DNA of 64,000 nucleotides from Mucilaginibacter sp. UR6-1 (GCF_020880975.1 NZ_JAJIWP010000005.1:124001-188000), one strand, 5' to 3'. Shown: positions 8,253 through 16,996, numbered from the stretch's first letter. Notes: a model not told the origin generated them from the sequence alone. Program-made: numbers and translations.

Positions 8253-8765
8253 ATGAAAAAAATACTGTTTACCTTATGTGCCGCGCTTATTACCATAAGC
8301 GCTATGGCACAGCAGCACCTGGCCTTCCCTTTTCAGGGTGGCAAGGCCGTAATGACCAAATTTTTTAAGGACAGCCTTGAAGTAACGCCTGACCTGGTAA
8401 AAAAGAAGGCATCGGGCACGGCGGTGTTTAAATTTACTGCCGATGGCGATGGCAACATTAAAAAAATAATAGTTTACTATGCTGATGACGCATCACTGGC
8501 GCAGCCGATAATTGCCGCCCTGCGTAAATCGAACAAAAAATGGATCATTCCGGATGGTGAAAAAATGCACGATTTTATTCTGCCTTTTTCTATCAGTTTT
8601 TTGGCTCCGGCTACCGCGCCTGATAAAATCCATAAGGAATTTTATGATTACTACACTAATCGCAAGCCTATCATGTCATTTGACCAGGTGCCGCTGGATA
8701 TGGCCACATTATTGCCAACAGTAACCATAAACTATAGTTTAAAACAACAACCAAAGGGCAATTAA
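8253..8765 (+). CDS. Secreted protein of unknown function (TonB-C-like fold possible)
   Basis: A 170-residue protein with a clear signal peptide (MKKILFTLCAALITISAMAQ, cleavage after AMA). The mature part contains GTAVFKFTADGDGNIKKIIVYY followed by IIAALRKSNKKW. This is the strand-helix-strand pattern seen in TonB C-terminal-like domains, where a small repeat of the form 'G.v.v.f.vd.dG.i..i.v..' precedes 'i..al.....W'. The similarity is suggestive only. The gene starts 3 bases after the RlmL-like gene, so translation is probably coupled. No catalytic residues can be recognised. Confidence 0.65.
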   Translation: MKKILFTLCAALITISAMAQQHLAFPFQGGKAVMTKFFKDSLEVTPDLVKKKASGTAVFKFTADGDGNIKKIIVYYADDASLAQPIIAALRKSNKKWIIPDGEKMHDFILPFSISFLAPATAPDKIHKEFYDYYTNRKPIMSFDQVPLDMATLLPTVTINYSLKQQPKGN

Positions 8766-8887
8766 AACATACCCAGTAGTAAGTATTTTTTAATTGAGAA
8801 ATAATTTGTAGTAAAAGTGTATTTGTAAAAATCCGGGTTTAAAAAATTCTCGTTTATACTATCATTTATCAGATACAATTGATTAGT

Positions 8888-9127
8888 ATGACAGATGGAT
8901 TAAGCTTAAAAATAAAGTCGGTTGCGGCCAGTATTCGCAAGCAGCGCGAGGAAAAAAATTATACGCAGGAATACCTTGCCGCTAAATTAAAAATATCACA
9001 AAACGCCTATAGCAAAATTGAATTGGGTTATACTAAAATTACTCTCGAAAGGCTTTTTCAAATAGCTGATATTTTAGAGACAAATATTACCACCCTTATT
9101 GGGGTTGGCAAGTCAGAGGCTGCATAG
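8888..9127 (+). CDS. Small XRE-family helix-turn-helix protein
   Basis: A 79-residue DNA-binding protein made almost entirely of one HTH_3 domain. The five-helix pattern reads from SIRKQREEKNYTQEYLAAKL (helices 1-2) through KISQNAYSKIELGYTKITLE (helix 3 and following) to RLFQIADILE. Single-domain XRE proteins of this kind act as repressors or antitoxin-like regulators. No toxin gene is adjacent: the next gene is an HD hydrolase in its own transcription unit. The ATG at 8888 is chosen over an upstream TTG at 8879. Confidence 0.8.
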   Translation: MTDGLSLKIKSVAASIRKQREEKNYTQEYLAAKLKISQNAYSKIELGYTKITLERLFQIADILETNITTLIGVGKSEAA

Positions 9128-9143
9128 CAGTTTCTGATTTTTT

Positions 9144-9151
9144 TATATTTG
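9144..9151 (+). promoter_or_regulatory. TAnnTTTG -7 element directly before the HD hydrolase start
   Basis: TATATTTG matches the Bacteroidota -7 consensus exactly and ends 4 bases before the ATG at 9156. No clear -33 TTTG was found 19 bases upstream, so confidence is moderate. If used, the transcript would begin at or next to the start codon. Confidence 0.45.
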
Positions 9152-9155
9152 CCGC

Positions 9156-9818
9156 ATGTTAACACCACAACAAGCGGAATTTATAGCTCAAACAAAAACT
9201 TACGTACAACAAACCCTTGAACATGCCGAAGGCGGGCATGACTGGTGGCACATACATCGTGTTTGGGCAAACGCAAGGCTGATAGCACAAACCGAGCAGG
9301 CTAACCACTTTGTGGTTGAGCTGGCAGCCTTATTGCATGACATTGCCGATGCCAAATTTCATAACGGTGATGAAGAGATAGGCCCTGCTACGGCTGGCAA
9401 ATGGCTGCAAAGCCTCGCTATTGATGCTGAAACTATTATTCATGTACAGCAGATCATCAGGCACATGTCATTCAAGGCCAGCTTCGGGCAGGTTGAATTT
9501 ACCTCAAAAGAGATGGAAATAGTGCAGGATGCCGACCGGCTTGACGCTATTGGTGCAATAGGCATAGCCCGGGCGTTTAACTATGGCGGCTTTAAGGGCC
9601 GTGCTCTGTATGATCCGTATATCCAGCCTCAACTCAATTTAACCAAAGAAGAATATAAAACATCGACCGCGCCAACCATTAATCATTTTTACGAAAAGCT
9701 ATTACTGCTTAAAGACAAGATGAACACCCCAACCGGCAGGCAGATAGCCCGGCAGCGCCATGATTTTATGCAGCTATACCTTGATCAGTTTTACGCCGAG
9801 TGGAACGGTGAGCGGTAG
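9156..9818 (+). CDS. HD-domain metal-dependent phosphohydrolase (YedJ-like)
   Basis: A 220-residue cytosolic protein. The metal ligands of an HD hydrolase are visible in order: H in GGHDWWHIHRVW (about residue 28-36), the HD pair in LLHDIADAKF (about 64-73), and D in VQDADRLDAIGAIGIARAF (about 128-146). The spacing and the DADRLDAIG motif match the YedJ/YpgQ group, which hydrolyses nucleotide-type phosphate esters in vitro; the physiological substrate is unknown. It converges with the next gene, 3 bases between stops. Confidence 0.85.
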   Translation: MLTPQQAEFIAQTKTYVQQTLEHAEGGHDWWHIHRVWANARLIAQTEQANHFVVELAALLHDIADAKFHNGDEEIGPATAGKWLQSLAIDAETIIHVQQIIRHMSFKASFGQVEFTSKEMEIVQDADRLDAIGAIGIARAFNYGGFKGRALYDPYIQPQLNLTKEEYKTSTAPTINHFYEKLLLLKDKMNTPTGRQIARQRHDFMQLYLDQFYAEWNGER

Positions 9819-9821
9819 GTG

Positions 9822-10211
9822 TTAAAGTGTTTCGAGCGAATCGGGATTTTTAGGCCGCCAGATGGCGTAATAATAAGCCAGGCAAAACACCCCTAACAGA
9901 AAAGGAATTAGCGCAAGGTGTTTATACGTTACCCAGCCGTAAACTATCCTGGCATCAATATGCAAAAACTCGCTTATCATCCAGTAAGAGTTGGCCGTTA
10001 TCCAAAATGTGATGGCCAGATTATGGCACAGTTCAGACATGAGCCGCTTGGTTCGCCAGGCAATTACAACAGAAATAATAAGCGTTGGGAATATCATTAC
10101 TATTCCCAACGGCTTCCATATCAGGCACCAGCCAATATCCTTTAAAAGCCAAAACACAATATGGAAATTCTCCATTTTGCGGTACTTGAGCGGGATTACG
10201 TACTGTGCCAT
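9822..10211 (-). CDS. Small membrane protein of unknown function
   Basis: A 129-residue protein with four hydrophobic stretches (about residues 17-35, 39-55, 64-80 and 97-115), separated by short basic loops such as AWRTKRLMSE. It ends in a hydrophilic tail RPKNPDSLETL. No family is recognised. It reads on from the M42 peptidase gene (10 bases after that stop on the same strand), so the two probably share a transcript. A second Met at residue 13 is an alternative start. Confidence 0.6.
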   Translation of the reverse strand: MAQYVIPLKYRKMENFHIVFWLLKDIGWCLIWKPLGIVMIFPTLIISVVIAWRTKRLMSELCHNLAITFWITANSYWMISEFLHIDARIVYGWVTYKHLALIPFLLGVFCLAYYYAIWRPKNPDSLETL

Positions 10212-10221
10212 TAAAGTTTAC

Positions 10222-11340
10222 TTACCTGTTTTTAATGTATCGGAAATCGTGCCCGGTCTCAATGTTTAAAAGGCACTCGTATATCAGGCGGATCACGTTA
10301 TCTACGTCCTCTTTATGGATCATTTCAACCGTAGTATGCATATAGCGCAGCGGTAATGAAATCAAGGCTGACGGCACCCCGCCGTTTGAGTAAGCAAAGG
10401 CATCGGTATCGGTACCAGTTGAGCGTGATGATGCCTGGCGCTGAAAGGGTATATTATTTTTTTGAGCGGTTTCAACCAATAACTTATTAAGGTTGGTTTG
10501 CACGGCAGGTGCATATGATACTACGGGGCCACGGCCGCAGGCCAAATCGCCCTGAACAATTTTATTGATCATCGGGGTGGTGGTATCGTGCGTAACATCG
10601 GTAACAATGGCTACGTTTGGCTTAATGTGATGCGCTATCATTTCGGCACCACGAAGGCCTATCTCCTCCTGCACCGCGTTAACTATGTATAGTCCGAAAG
10701 GTAATTTAACATTATTCTCTTTCAACAAACGGGCAACTTCAGCAATCATAAAGCCACCGGCACGGTTATCCAGGGCGCGGCCAACGTAATACCGGTTGTT
10801 AAGCACCATAAATTCATCCTCGTAAGTAATAACGCAACCCACGTGGATGCCCAAATTTTCTACTTCCTCTTTTGAGGTGCAGCCGCAATCGAGAGAAATA
10901 TTTTTCAATGTCGGCGCTTCCTCCTTTTCACCACCCTGGCGGGTGTGAATAGCAGGCCAGCCAAACACAGCTTTAACAATACCTTTATCGGTATGTATGT
11001 TTACCCGTTTTGATGGCGCTATCTGGTGGTCAGAGCCACCATTACGTATCACATAGATCAAGCCGTCATTAGTAATATAATTTACAAACCATGATATTTC
11101 ATCGGCATGTGCCTCAATTACCACCTTGTATTCAGCATCTTTATTAATGATGCCTACCGCGGTGCCATAATTATCAACATAATAATCGTCAATATAAGGT
11201 TTAAGGTAATCAAGCCAAAGCTCCTGCCCTTTCCACTCAAAGCCTGTTGGCGATGGGTTGTTGATGTATCTTTCAAAAAACTCGAGTGATTTAGCGGTCA
11301 CTACCGCGGTATGTGTTGTTTCTGGTTTCTTTTTAGCCAT
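10222..11340 (-). CDS. M42-family metalloaminopeptidase
   Basis: A 372-residue cytosolic aminopeptidase of the PepA/FrvX (M42) family; these form large tetrahedral dodecamers that trim peptides. Metal and catalytic residues are visible: H in IEAHADEISWFV, D in GRALDNRAGGFM, the EE pair in NAVQEEIGLRGAE, D in VTDVTHDTTTP, and H near the end in RYMHTTVEMIH. An upstream frame adds 28 residues, but the ATG at 11340 (MAKKKPETTHTAVV) is preferred because family members start there. A small membrane-protein gene follows 10 bases downstream. Confidence 0.88.
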   Translation of the reverse strand: MAKKKPETTHTAVVTAKSLEFFERYINNPSPTGFEWKGQELWLDYLKPYIDDYYVDNYGTAVGIINKDAEYKVVIEAHADEISWFVNYITNDGLIYVIRNGGSDHQIAPSKRVNIHTDKGIVKAVFGWPAIHTRQGGEKEEAPTLKNISLDCGCTSKEEVENLGIHVGCVITYEDEFMVLNNRYYVGRALDNRAGGFMIAEVARLLKENNVKLPFGLYIVNAVQEEIGLRGAEMIAHHIKPNVAIVTDVTHDTTTPMINKIVQGDLACGRGPVVSYAPAVQTNLNKLLVETAQKNNIPFQRQASSRSTGTDTDAFAYSNGGVPSALISLPLRYMHTTVEMIHKEDVDNVIRLIYECLLNIETGHDFRYIKNR

Positions 11341-11718
11341 TGTATATAATGTTAAGCACAACCAAGTGCTGAAAGCAAATATAATAAAGCTGTGCAAAAA
11401 CCGGCGGTTAAGTAAAAGCGGCAACTGATTGTTACCTGCGGATGAGATTGCATGCTATAAGCCAATGCAATACAAATAACATATTACAAAATATACTTAT
11501 GCCATGTAAAATATTTTCAGCAATTTTATTCTGAAAAAAAACTTACATACCACATTAAACGTAAGTTAGTCTATATGGTCAAACAAATAAATTTGCATTT
11601 TATTGTTTAATTTGTTTTATTTGACTTAACGTTTGTATAACCCCTAAAGAAAAAATTTATAGAATAGACTTTACCAAACAACATTTTAAGTAAACTTAAT
11701 AAAGTAGTAAGGTTTTCT
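11341..11718. other. A+T-rich divergent intergenic region before the sigma-factor gene
   Basis: No gene is seen. It lies between the M42 peptidase and ECF sigma genes, which are divergent, so both promoters should be here. A TTTTCAG/CTGAAAA stem (11514-11520 and 11531-11537) recurs in the same form just beyond the sigma gene (12309-12315 and 12321-12327). AAACGTAAGTTAG and TGACTTAACGTTT form an imperfect inverted repeat about 60 bases apart. Confidence 0.5.
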
Positions 11719-12303
11719 ATGGATTTAAAATTGCAAAGTGATCAGGATCTAATCCATCTTTATATTTCGGGCGACGAGGGGGGGCTTGTAGAGCTAATTC
11801 GCCGTTATCAAACCAAAATATATACTTCTATTTATTTGCTTGTTAAAGACGAATACCTCGCCGAGGATATATTTCAGGATACCTTTATAAAAGTAATTAA
11901 CACCTTAAAGGCCGGGAAATATAATGAGGAAGGTAAGTTTTTACCATGGGTAACCCGCATTGCGCATAATTTGGTTATTGACCATTTTCGCCGTGAAAAG
12001 CGTGCGCCGATGGTTAGCAATGGCGACGACTTTGATATTTTTGAAGTGCTTGGTAATTATGACGAAAGCACTGAAGACCGTATGGTGCGCGAGCAAACAC
12101 ATAAGGATTTAAAAACATTGATACAGTTGCTGCCATCAGAGCAAAAGGAAGTGTTAATTATGCGCCATTTTGGCGATATGAGCTTTAAAGAGATAGCCGA
12201 CATTACCGACGTGAGTATTAATACCGCGCTTGGCCGTATGCGCTATGCCCTTAATAACCTGCGTAAAATGATGCAGGCAAAAGAGATGAGCATCAAGAAT
12301 TAA
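11719..12303 (+). CDS. ECF-type RNA polymerase sigma factor
   Basis: A 194-residue group-IV sigma factor. Region 2 spans about residues 20-95, with LAEDIFQDTFIKVI (2.1-2.2) and FLPWVTRIAHNLVIDHFRREKR (2.3-2.4, -10 recognition). Region 4 spans about 125-180, with LLPSEQKEVLIMRHFGDMSFKEIADITDVSINTALGRMR as the helix-turn-helix for -35 recognition. No anti-sigma gene is adjacent: the next gene is nnr after 55 bases. The last part of that gap is a terminator-like hairpin that includes the nnr start codon. Confidence 0.9.
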   Translation: MDLKLQSDQDLIHLYISGDEGGLVELIRRYQTKIYTSIYLLVKDEYLAEDIFQDTFIKVINTLKAGKYNEEGKFLPWVTRIAHNLVIDHFRREKRAPMVSNGDDFDIFEVLGNYDESTEDRMVREQTHKDLKTLIQLLPSEQKEVLIMRHFGDMSFKEIADITDVSINTALGRMRYALNNLRKMMQAKEMSIKN

Positions 12304-12330
12304 TATTATTTTCAGGTATACTGAAAAACA

Positions 12331-12368
12331 AAGGCAGCATGTTATAAATTAGTATAATATGCTGCCTT
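12331..12368 (+). terminator. Hairpin overlapping the nnr start codon (terminator and/or translation gate)
   Basis: AAGGCAGCAT (12331-12340) pairs perfectly with ATGCTGCCTT (12359-12368). The stem extends inward by six further pairs (12341-12346 with 12353-12358, one G-U), leaving a 6-base loop. The right arm begins with the ATG of nnr and is followed by TTAC. As a terminator it would end the sigma-factor transcript; as an RNA structure it would hide the nnr start. Confidence 0.6.
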
Positions 12369-13861
12369 TACTTATTTCATCCCAAATACGCGAGGCTGAC
12401 GCCTGGACGATAAAAAACGAACCCATATCCTCTGTAGATTTGATGGAGCGCGCCTCCAGGGCTTTTGTAGGCTGGTTCATCAATCATTTTCCGGAACGTA
12501 ACGAACGTATTAGCGTTTACTGCGGCACAGGCAACAATGGCGGCGACGGGCTGGCCATAGCCCGCATGTTACATCAGCATAAATATCAAAATATTAGTGC
12601 AAAGGCAGCACGGTTCAGCGATAAAAGCACCGCTGACTTTGACGTTAACATGCAACGGCTGCATGATTGCGGGCTGGATATTATTACCATTAATAAAGGC
12701 GAAATACCAACCGAAGATGGCCATATTATTATTGACGCGCTTTTAGGCAGCGGCCTTAACAAACCGCTGGAAGGTGATTATAAATCATTGGTTGATTATT
12801 TAAACAGTCTGCAAAAAACAGTAGTAGCCGTTGATGTGCCTACCGGCTTTTTTGCCGATGGCGAGGTACCGCCGGATGCCACAGTTTTGAATGCCGAACT
12901 GGTGATCACCTTTCAGCAGGCCAAGATCAATTTTTTACTGCCCGAATCTAAAAACCACATTGCCTGCTGGGAAACGGTAAATATCGGCATCAGCGAAGAG
13001 TTTACCCGTTCGCTTAATTCGGCCTATCAATATGTCGAGGAAAAAGATATCCGTAAAATACTCAAGCACCGTAAACCCTTCAGCAACAAGGGTACTTACG
13101 GGCATACTTTAGTTATTGCAGGCGAGGCGCGTACTATGGGCGCGGCATTATTATGTTCGTCGGCATCGGCCTATGCAGGTGCTGGGCTAACTACAGCTTG
13201 CATACCCGGCAACGGCCTAACTGCGCTTAACAGCTACATGCCCGAGCTGATGGCCATTATTCGAGATGGTGATACTTTGCCTGATATTGACTGGGATAAA
13301 TTTAAATCAATAGCTTTTGGCCCTGGCCTGGGTACTGATGAAAACGCGCTTGAATTATTTGCCTATGTGCTTACCAATTACAATAAGCCACTGGTTATTG
13401 ATGCCGACGGACTTAACCTGCTGGCTAATAATTCAACCTTGTGGCAGGCCCTGCCGCCGGGCAGTATACTTACCCCGCACATGAAAGAGTTTGATCGTCT
13501 GTTTGGCACCCATACCAACTGGTGGGCACGCCTGCAAACCGCAAAGCAACAGGCCGCGGAGCGGAATATATATATCATACTAAAAAATGATTATACTATA
13601 ACGGCTACACCCGATGGTAAGCTGTACTTTAACTCAACAAGTAATGCGGCAATGGCTACAGGTGGTATGGGCGATGTGCTGACAGGGATATTGGCCTCCC
13701 TCCTTTCACAGGGCTACACGGCAGAGCAGGCGTGTATTGCAGGGGTATACATACATGGCAAAGCCGGCGATGAACTGGCCTTACCCAACCGCATGAATGT
13801 GGTATTGCCGGGGCGGCTTGCGCAACAACTGCCGGTTACCATGGCAAAGTTGATGGCATAA
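12359..13861 (+). CDS. nnr: Bifunctional NAD(P)H-hydrate epimerase / ADP-dependent NAD(P)H-hydrate dehydratase
   Basis: A 500-residue cytosolic repair enzyme. The N-terminal YjeF_N domain (about residues 1-215) epimerises damaged NAD(P)HX and has the motif GTGNNGGDG (56-64). The C-terminal ribokinase-like domain (about 225-497) dehydrates the S-form back to NAD(P)H using ADP, with TMGAALLCSSASAYAGAG, FGPGLG and GGMGDVLTGI near the nucleotide site. The fused order is the usual bacterial one and the length is normal. The start is supported by the family opening LPLLISSQIREADAWTI. Its start codon is buried in a hairpin. A strong terminator follows. Confidence 0.92.
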   Translation: MLPLLISSQIREADAWTIKNEPISSVDLMERASRAFVGWFINHFPERNERISVYCGTGNNGGDGLAIARMLHQHKYQNISAKAARFSDKSTADFDVNMQRLHDCGLDIITINKGEIPTEDGHIIIDALLGSGLNKPLEGDYKSLVDYLNSLQKTVVAVDVPTGFFADGEVPPDATVLNAELVITFQQAKINFLLPESKNHIACWETVNIGISEEFTRSLNSAYQYVEEKDIRKILKHRKPFSNKGTYGHTLVIAGEARTMGAALLCSSASAYAGAGLTTACIPGNGLTALNSYMPELMAIIRDGDTLPDIDWDKFKSIAFGPGLGTDENALELFAYVLTNYNKPLVIDADGLNLLANNSTLWQALPPGSILTPHMKEFDRLFGTHTNWWARLQTAKQQAAERNIYIILKNDYTITATPDGKLYFNSTSNAAMATGGMGDVLTGILASLLSQGYTAEQACIAGVYIHGKAGDELALPNRMNVVLPGRLAQQLPVTMAKLMA

Positions 13862-13865
13862 AAAA

Positions 13866-13896
13866 GCGGTTGTGAGTATCAGCAACCGCATTTTTT
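13866..13896 (+). terminator. Rho-independent terminator of nnr
   Basis: GCGGTTG (13866-13872) pairs with CAACCGC (13883-13889), with a 10-base loop, followed by A and six T residues. It starts 4 bases after the nnr stop codon. Confidence 0.85.
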
Positions 13897-14071
13897 CCTA
13901 ACTATTAACTGACCTTATAAAGAACTAAATACTCACTGTAATTATCTATAAGACGTGTCGACATTGAATACGTTACAGCGTGCGGCTATTTTTTTGCAAA
14001 TAATTATCAGTCGCAAACAAAATTAATTTTCAATAATTTTTGAAAGTTTAAAAATATACATACATTTGTGT

Positions 14072-14578
14072 ATGGAATTGGCAGAGGCAAGGCAAAAGTT
14101 TATTGAAACCTGGGGCAAACTGGGATCTGAGTGGGGTATAAACCGCACCATGGCACAGGTACATGCCCTGTTGTTGATAGCTCCCGAAGCGCTTACTACT
14201 GAAGAAGTGATGGAAGCCCTGAGCATATCCCGCGGTAACGCCAACATGACACTGCGCGACCTGATAAACTGGGGCCTGGTTGAAAAGCAACACAAACCCG
14301 GCGAACGTAAGGAATACTTTTTTGCCGAAAAAGATGCCTGGACCATAGCACGCCAGGTGGCACAGGAACGTAAAAAACGCGAGCTTGACCCACTGCTGAA
14401 GGTATTGAACGAATTATCAGAGGTCAAGGGTAATGAAAAGGATGCGGAATACAAAACATTCAAAACATCGGTTAAAGGCATTACAAAGCTATCGGCCAAT
14501 GTAAATAAAACTTTAGAAACCATGATAAAAGCAGAAGAAAGCTGGTTTTGGGGTTCTATACTTAAAATATTCAAATAA
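14072..14578 (+). CDS. GbsR/MarR-type transcriptional regulator
   Basis: A 168-residue DNA-binding protein with a winged helix-turn-helix over about residues 25-90. Helices read AQVHALLLIAPEALTTEEVMEAL and SISRGNANMTLRDLINWGLVEKQ, and the wing KPGERKEYFFAEKD. This layout matches the GbsR subgroup of MarR proteins, known for control of osmoprotectant and membrane-related genes. The C-terminal half is helical and probably dimerises. The ATG at 14072 is preferred over an upstream TTG. It heads a same-strand series of membrane and redox genes that it may control. Confidence 0.85.
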   Translation: MELAEARQKFIETWGKLGSEWGINRTMAQVHALLLIAPEALTTEEVMEALSISRGNANMTLRDLINWGLVEKQHKPGERKEYFFAEKDAWTIARQVAQERKKRELDPLLKVLNELSEVKGNEKDAEYKTFKTSVKGITKLSANVNKTLETMIKAEESWFWGSILKIFK

Positions 14579-14649
14579 AAAAATTTGCTTACATATTTCA
14601 TAAATTACTGAAAATTCAAAACTTATCATTTAATTAAATATACAACATC

Positions 14650-15036
14650 ATGAATTACTTTATTTTAACCTACGCGTGTTATCTGGCTGTAAGCATCGCA
14701 GTTACTATTTGGGTGGCAAGGGTACTATTTAATAACGGCCGCATTTTTTTGGTAGATATATTTTATGGCAATACCGAGCTGGCCGATTCAGTAAACAAGC
14801 TGCTGGTAGTAGGTTTTTACCTTGTGAACATAGGCTACATGGTTTTGGCTTTAAAAGAAACCGGCAATATCAGCAGCACACAGGTAGTAGTTGAGGTGCT
14901 TAGTTATAAGATCGGCCGCATCATCCTCATACTCGGAGGCATGCACTTTATCAACCTGGGCATATTTTTTAAGCTGCGCAATAAGGCTAATCGTGCCAAA
15001 GTAATGATGGAACGCTACAAACCATTTAGTGAATAA
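14650..15036 (+). CDS. Membrane protein of unknown function in the GbsR-associated cluster
   Basis: A 128-residue protein with three to four hydrophobic segments (about residues 1-22, 49-66, 88-108) and a basic C-terminal tail (LRNKANRAKVMMERYKPF). No family is recognised with certainty. It lies between the GbsR-like regulator and the DCC-family gene, all on the plus strand and 30-70 bases apart, which suggests joint expression. The ATG sits in an ACATCATGAA context shared by neighbouring genes of this cluster. Confidence 0.65.
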   Translation: MNYFILTYACYLAVSIAVTIWVARVLFNNGRIFLVDIFYGNTELADSVNKLLVVGFYLVNIGYMVLALKETGNISSTQVVVEVLSYKIGRIILILGGMHFINLGIFFKLRNKANRAKVMMERYKPFSE

Positions 15037-15065
15037 AAAACCGGTGAATTTTAAATATCCTGATC

Positions 15066-15875
15066 ATGAAAACGCTGCATAACCATATTATTTTATACGA
15101 TGCCGAATGCCCTATGTGCAACCTGTATACCAAAGCATTTGTAAATGCCGGTATGCTTGATGGTAACGGCAGAACGGCATACCAGGAAACACCCGAAATG
15201 CTTTGTCCGCTGATTGACAGGGAACGCGCCGTTAACGAGATAGCCCTGGTTAACACACAAACCGGCGAGGTTGAGTACGGCATCCAAAGTTTGTTTAAGG
15301 TTATCGGCAATTCATTCCCGGTATTTAAGGGGCTATTCAGCTTCGGGCCATTTGTGTGGATAGCGGCCAAATGCTATGCATTTGTATCATACAACCGCAG
15401 GGTTATTGTACCGGGCAATAAATATAATTATACCATACAACCATCATTCAGCTTAAAATTAAGGCTTGCCTACCTGGTGTTTACCTGGCTGATAGTTGGC
15501 GCAATACTTACGCAATATGCCGCTTTATTAACCCCCACCATAACCGCCGGTAATGCATACCGCGAATATCTGATCTGCGGCGGGCAGATACTCTTTCAGG
15601 GGTTGATTGTTAGCCTTTATGCTGCCGATAAAAGATGGGACTATCTGGGCAATATGATGACCATCTCATTCGCGGGCGCTTTGCTTTTACTGCCTGTAGT
15701 AATTGTAGCGCAATTTATCACTATACCGGCACTGGTAAATACACTTTACTTTTTAGCTGTAGCCGGGTTAATGTTTTTGGAGCATATCCGCAGAACAAAA
15801 TTACTTAAACTTGGCTGGCTGCTTACCGCTACCTGGATGCTGTACAGGCTGGTTGTTTTATTGGCCATCATTTAA
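15066..15875 (+). CDS. DCC-family (DUF393) thiol-disulfide-type protein fused to a membrane domain
   Basis: A 269-residue protein. The N-terminal part (about residues 1-115) belongs to the DCC1/DUF393 family, a thioredoxin-like group, with the opening ILYDAECPMCNLYTKAF and a CPMC motif at residues 15-18. The rest contains four to five hydrophobic segments (about 135-155, 165-185, 200-225, 230-265). Partners and electron source are unknown. It sits between a small membrane-protein gene and a TIGR01777 epimerase-like gene with short gaps. Confidence 0.75.
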   Translation: MKTLHNHIILYDAECPMCNLYTKAFVNAGMLDGNGRTAYQETPEMLCPLIDRERAVNEIALVNTQTGEVEYGIQSLFKVIGNSFPVFKGLFSFGPFVWIAAKCYAFVSYNRRVIVPGNKYNYTIQPSFSLKLRLAYLVFTWLIVGAILTQYAALLTPTITAGNAYREYLICGGQILFQGLIVSLYAADKRWDYLGNMMTISFAGALLLLPVVIVAQFITIPALVNTLYFLAVAGLMFLEHIRRTKLLKLGWLLTATWMLYRLVVLLAII

Positions 15876-15887
15876 TTAAACATCATC

Positions 15888-16802
15888 ATGAAATATAATA
15901 AGGTAATACTTGCAGGCGGTAGCGGCTACCTGGGCATGATACTGGCTGAGCATTTTAGTAAACAAGCCCATGAAGTGGTGATATTTAGCCGAAACCCCAA
16001 AACTGCCGCAAAAAACATAAAAATGATTTACTGGGATGGCCATACCATTGGCGATTGGGCAACCCACCTTAACAATAGCGATGTGCTGATAAACCTTACC
16101 GGCAAAAGCGTTAACTGCCGCTATAACGAACGCAATAAGGCCGAAATATTCGCTTCGCGGCTGAACGCTACCCGTGTATTGGGCAAAGCGCTTAAGCAAA
16201 CCAACAATCCGCCAAAAGTATGGATCAACGCGGCATCAGCCACTATATACCGCCATGCGGAGGACAGGCCACAGGATGAATATACCGGCGAGCTTGGCAC
16301 AGGCTTTTCAGTAGATGTTTGCAAGCAATGGGAACAGGCTTTTGCCGAGCAGCATGTGCCGGGCATTCGCAAACTGGCGTTGCGTATAAGCGTAGTGCTG
16401 GGTAGTAATGGTGGCGTGGCTAATTACTATTTAAACCTTGCCCGCTTTGGTTTGGGCGGTATACAGGGTAGCGGCAAACAATATTTTAGCTGGGTGCATG
16501 AAGATGATATTACCGGCAGCATTGATTTTTTGCTGGATAACCCAACACTGGAAGGCGCCTTTAACATAGCATCACCCTACCCTATCCAAAATAACAAACT
16601 GATGGCTACCATTCGCAAAGCGGTAGGCGTGCCGTTCGGGTTACCGGCCACTAAATGGATGTTGGAAATTGGCACCCTGCTGTTACGCACCGAAACCGAA
16701 CTGATACTGAAAAGCCGCTGGGTATTACCAACCCGCCTTACCGAGGCCGGCTATATTTTTAAAGTTCCGGATATAAAGCAGGCTATTGAAAAAAGTATTT
16801 AA
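15888..16802 (+). CDS. TIGR01777-family NAD(P)-binding epimerase-like oxidoreductase
   Basis: A 304-residue cytosolic protein of the extended short-chain dehydrogenase fold. The nucleotide-binding loop is ILAGGSGYLGMILAEHF (residues about 7-23), and the family signature NLTGKSVNCRYNERNKAEIFASR follows the sixth strand. The C-terminal domain (about 250-300) is the DUF1731 type typical of TIGR01777 proteins. The E. coli relative is YfcH, of unknown substrate. It begins 12 bases after the DCC gene. Its stop precedes by only 5 bases the first copy of the 18-bp direct repeat. Confidence 0.88.
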   Translation: MKYNKVILAGGSGYLGMILAEHFSKQAHEVVIFSRNPKTAAKNIKMIYWDGHTIGDWATHLNNSDVLINLTGKSVNCRYNERNKAEIFASRLNATRVLGKALKQTNNPPKVWINAASATIYRHAEDRPQDEYTGELGTGFSVDVCKQWEQAFAEQHVPGIRKLALRISVVLGSNGGVANYYLNLARFGLGGIQGSGKQYFSWVHEDDITGSIDFLLDNPTLEGAFNIASPYPIQNNKLMATIRKAVGVPFGLPATKWMLEIGTLLLRTETELILKSRWVLPTRLTEAGYIFKVPDIKQAIEKSI

Positions 16803-16807
16803 CACCT

Positions 16808-16825
16808 AAACCTTATCACATAATT
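16808..16825. repeat. 18-bp direct repeat, copy 1 (left of the serine-hydrolase segment)
   Basis: AAACCTTATCACATAATT occurs here and again, identically, at 18174-18191. The first 15 bases recur with one change at 18631-18645. The three copies bracket the serine-hydrolase gene and the DUF3828 gene. Confidence 0.85.
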
Positions 16826-16828
16826 TTT

Positions 16829-16987
16829 ATGAAATCAACATTTTTAAGAAGACTGCGCTTTATCCTATTTCCCTTAACGTTTGCTTTCATCTGCTATTCT
16901 TTATTCGGTATTGGTAGCCTGAACGAGCTATGCAATACGCCAAACTATCCTATATTTGGAATAAACGCAACTGTGGTATTAACTTGA
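16829..16987 (+). CDS. Short hydrophobic ORF (52 residues), possible gene remnant
   Basis: The ATG at 16829, directly after the 18-bp repeat, opens 52 codons: a basic start (MKSTFLRRLRFILF), one hydrophobic segment (PLTFAFICYSLFGIG) and a short polar end. It could be a small membrane peptide. It could also be the 5' part of a gene of this cluster broken when the serine hydrolase segment entered. No homolog is recognised, and the coding call is weak. Confidence 0.35.
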   Translation: MKSTFLRRLRFILFPLTFAFICYSLFGIGSLNELCNTPNYPIFGINATVVLT

Positions 16988-16996
16988 TATACAAAG

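Noticed and set aside
8879..9127. XRE-type protein as an antitoxin
   Set aside because: No toxin-like gene is adjacent; the flanking genes are an rRNA methyltransferase operon and an HD hydrolase.
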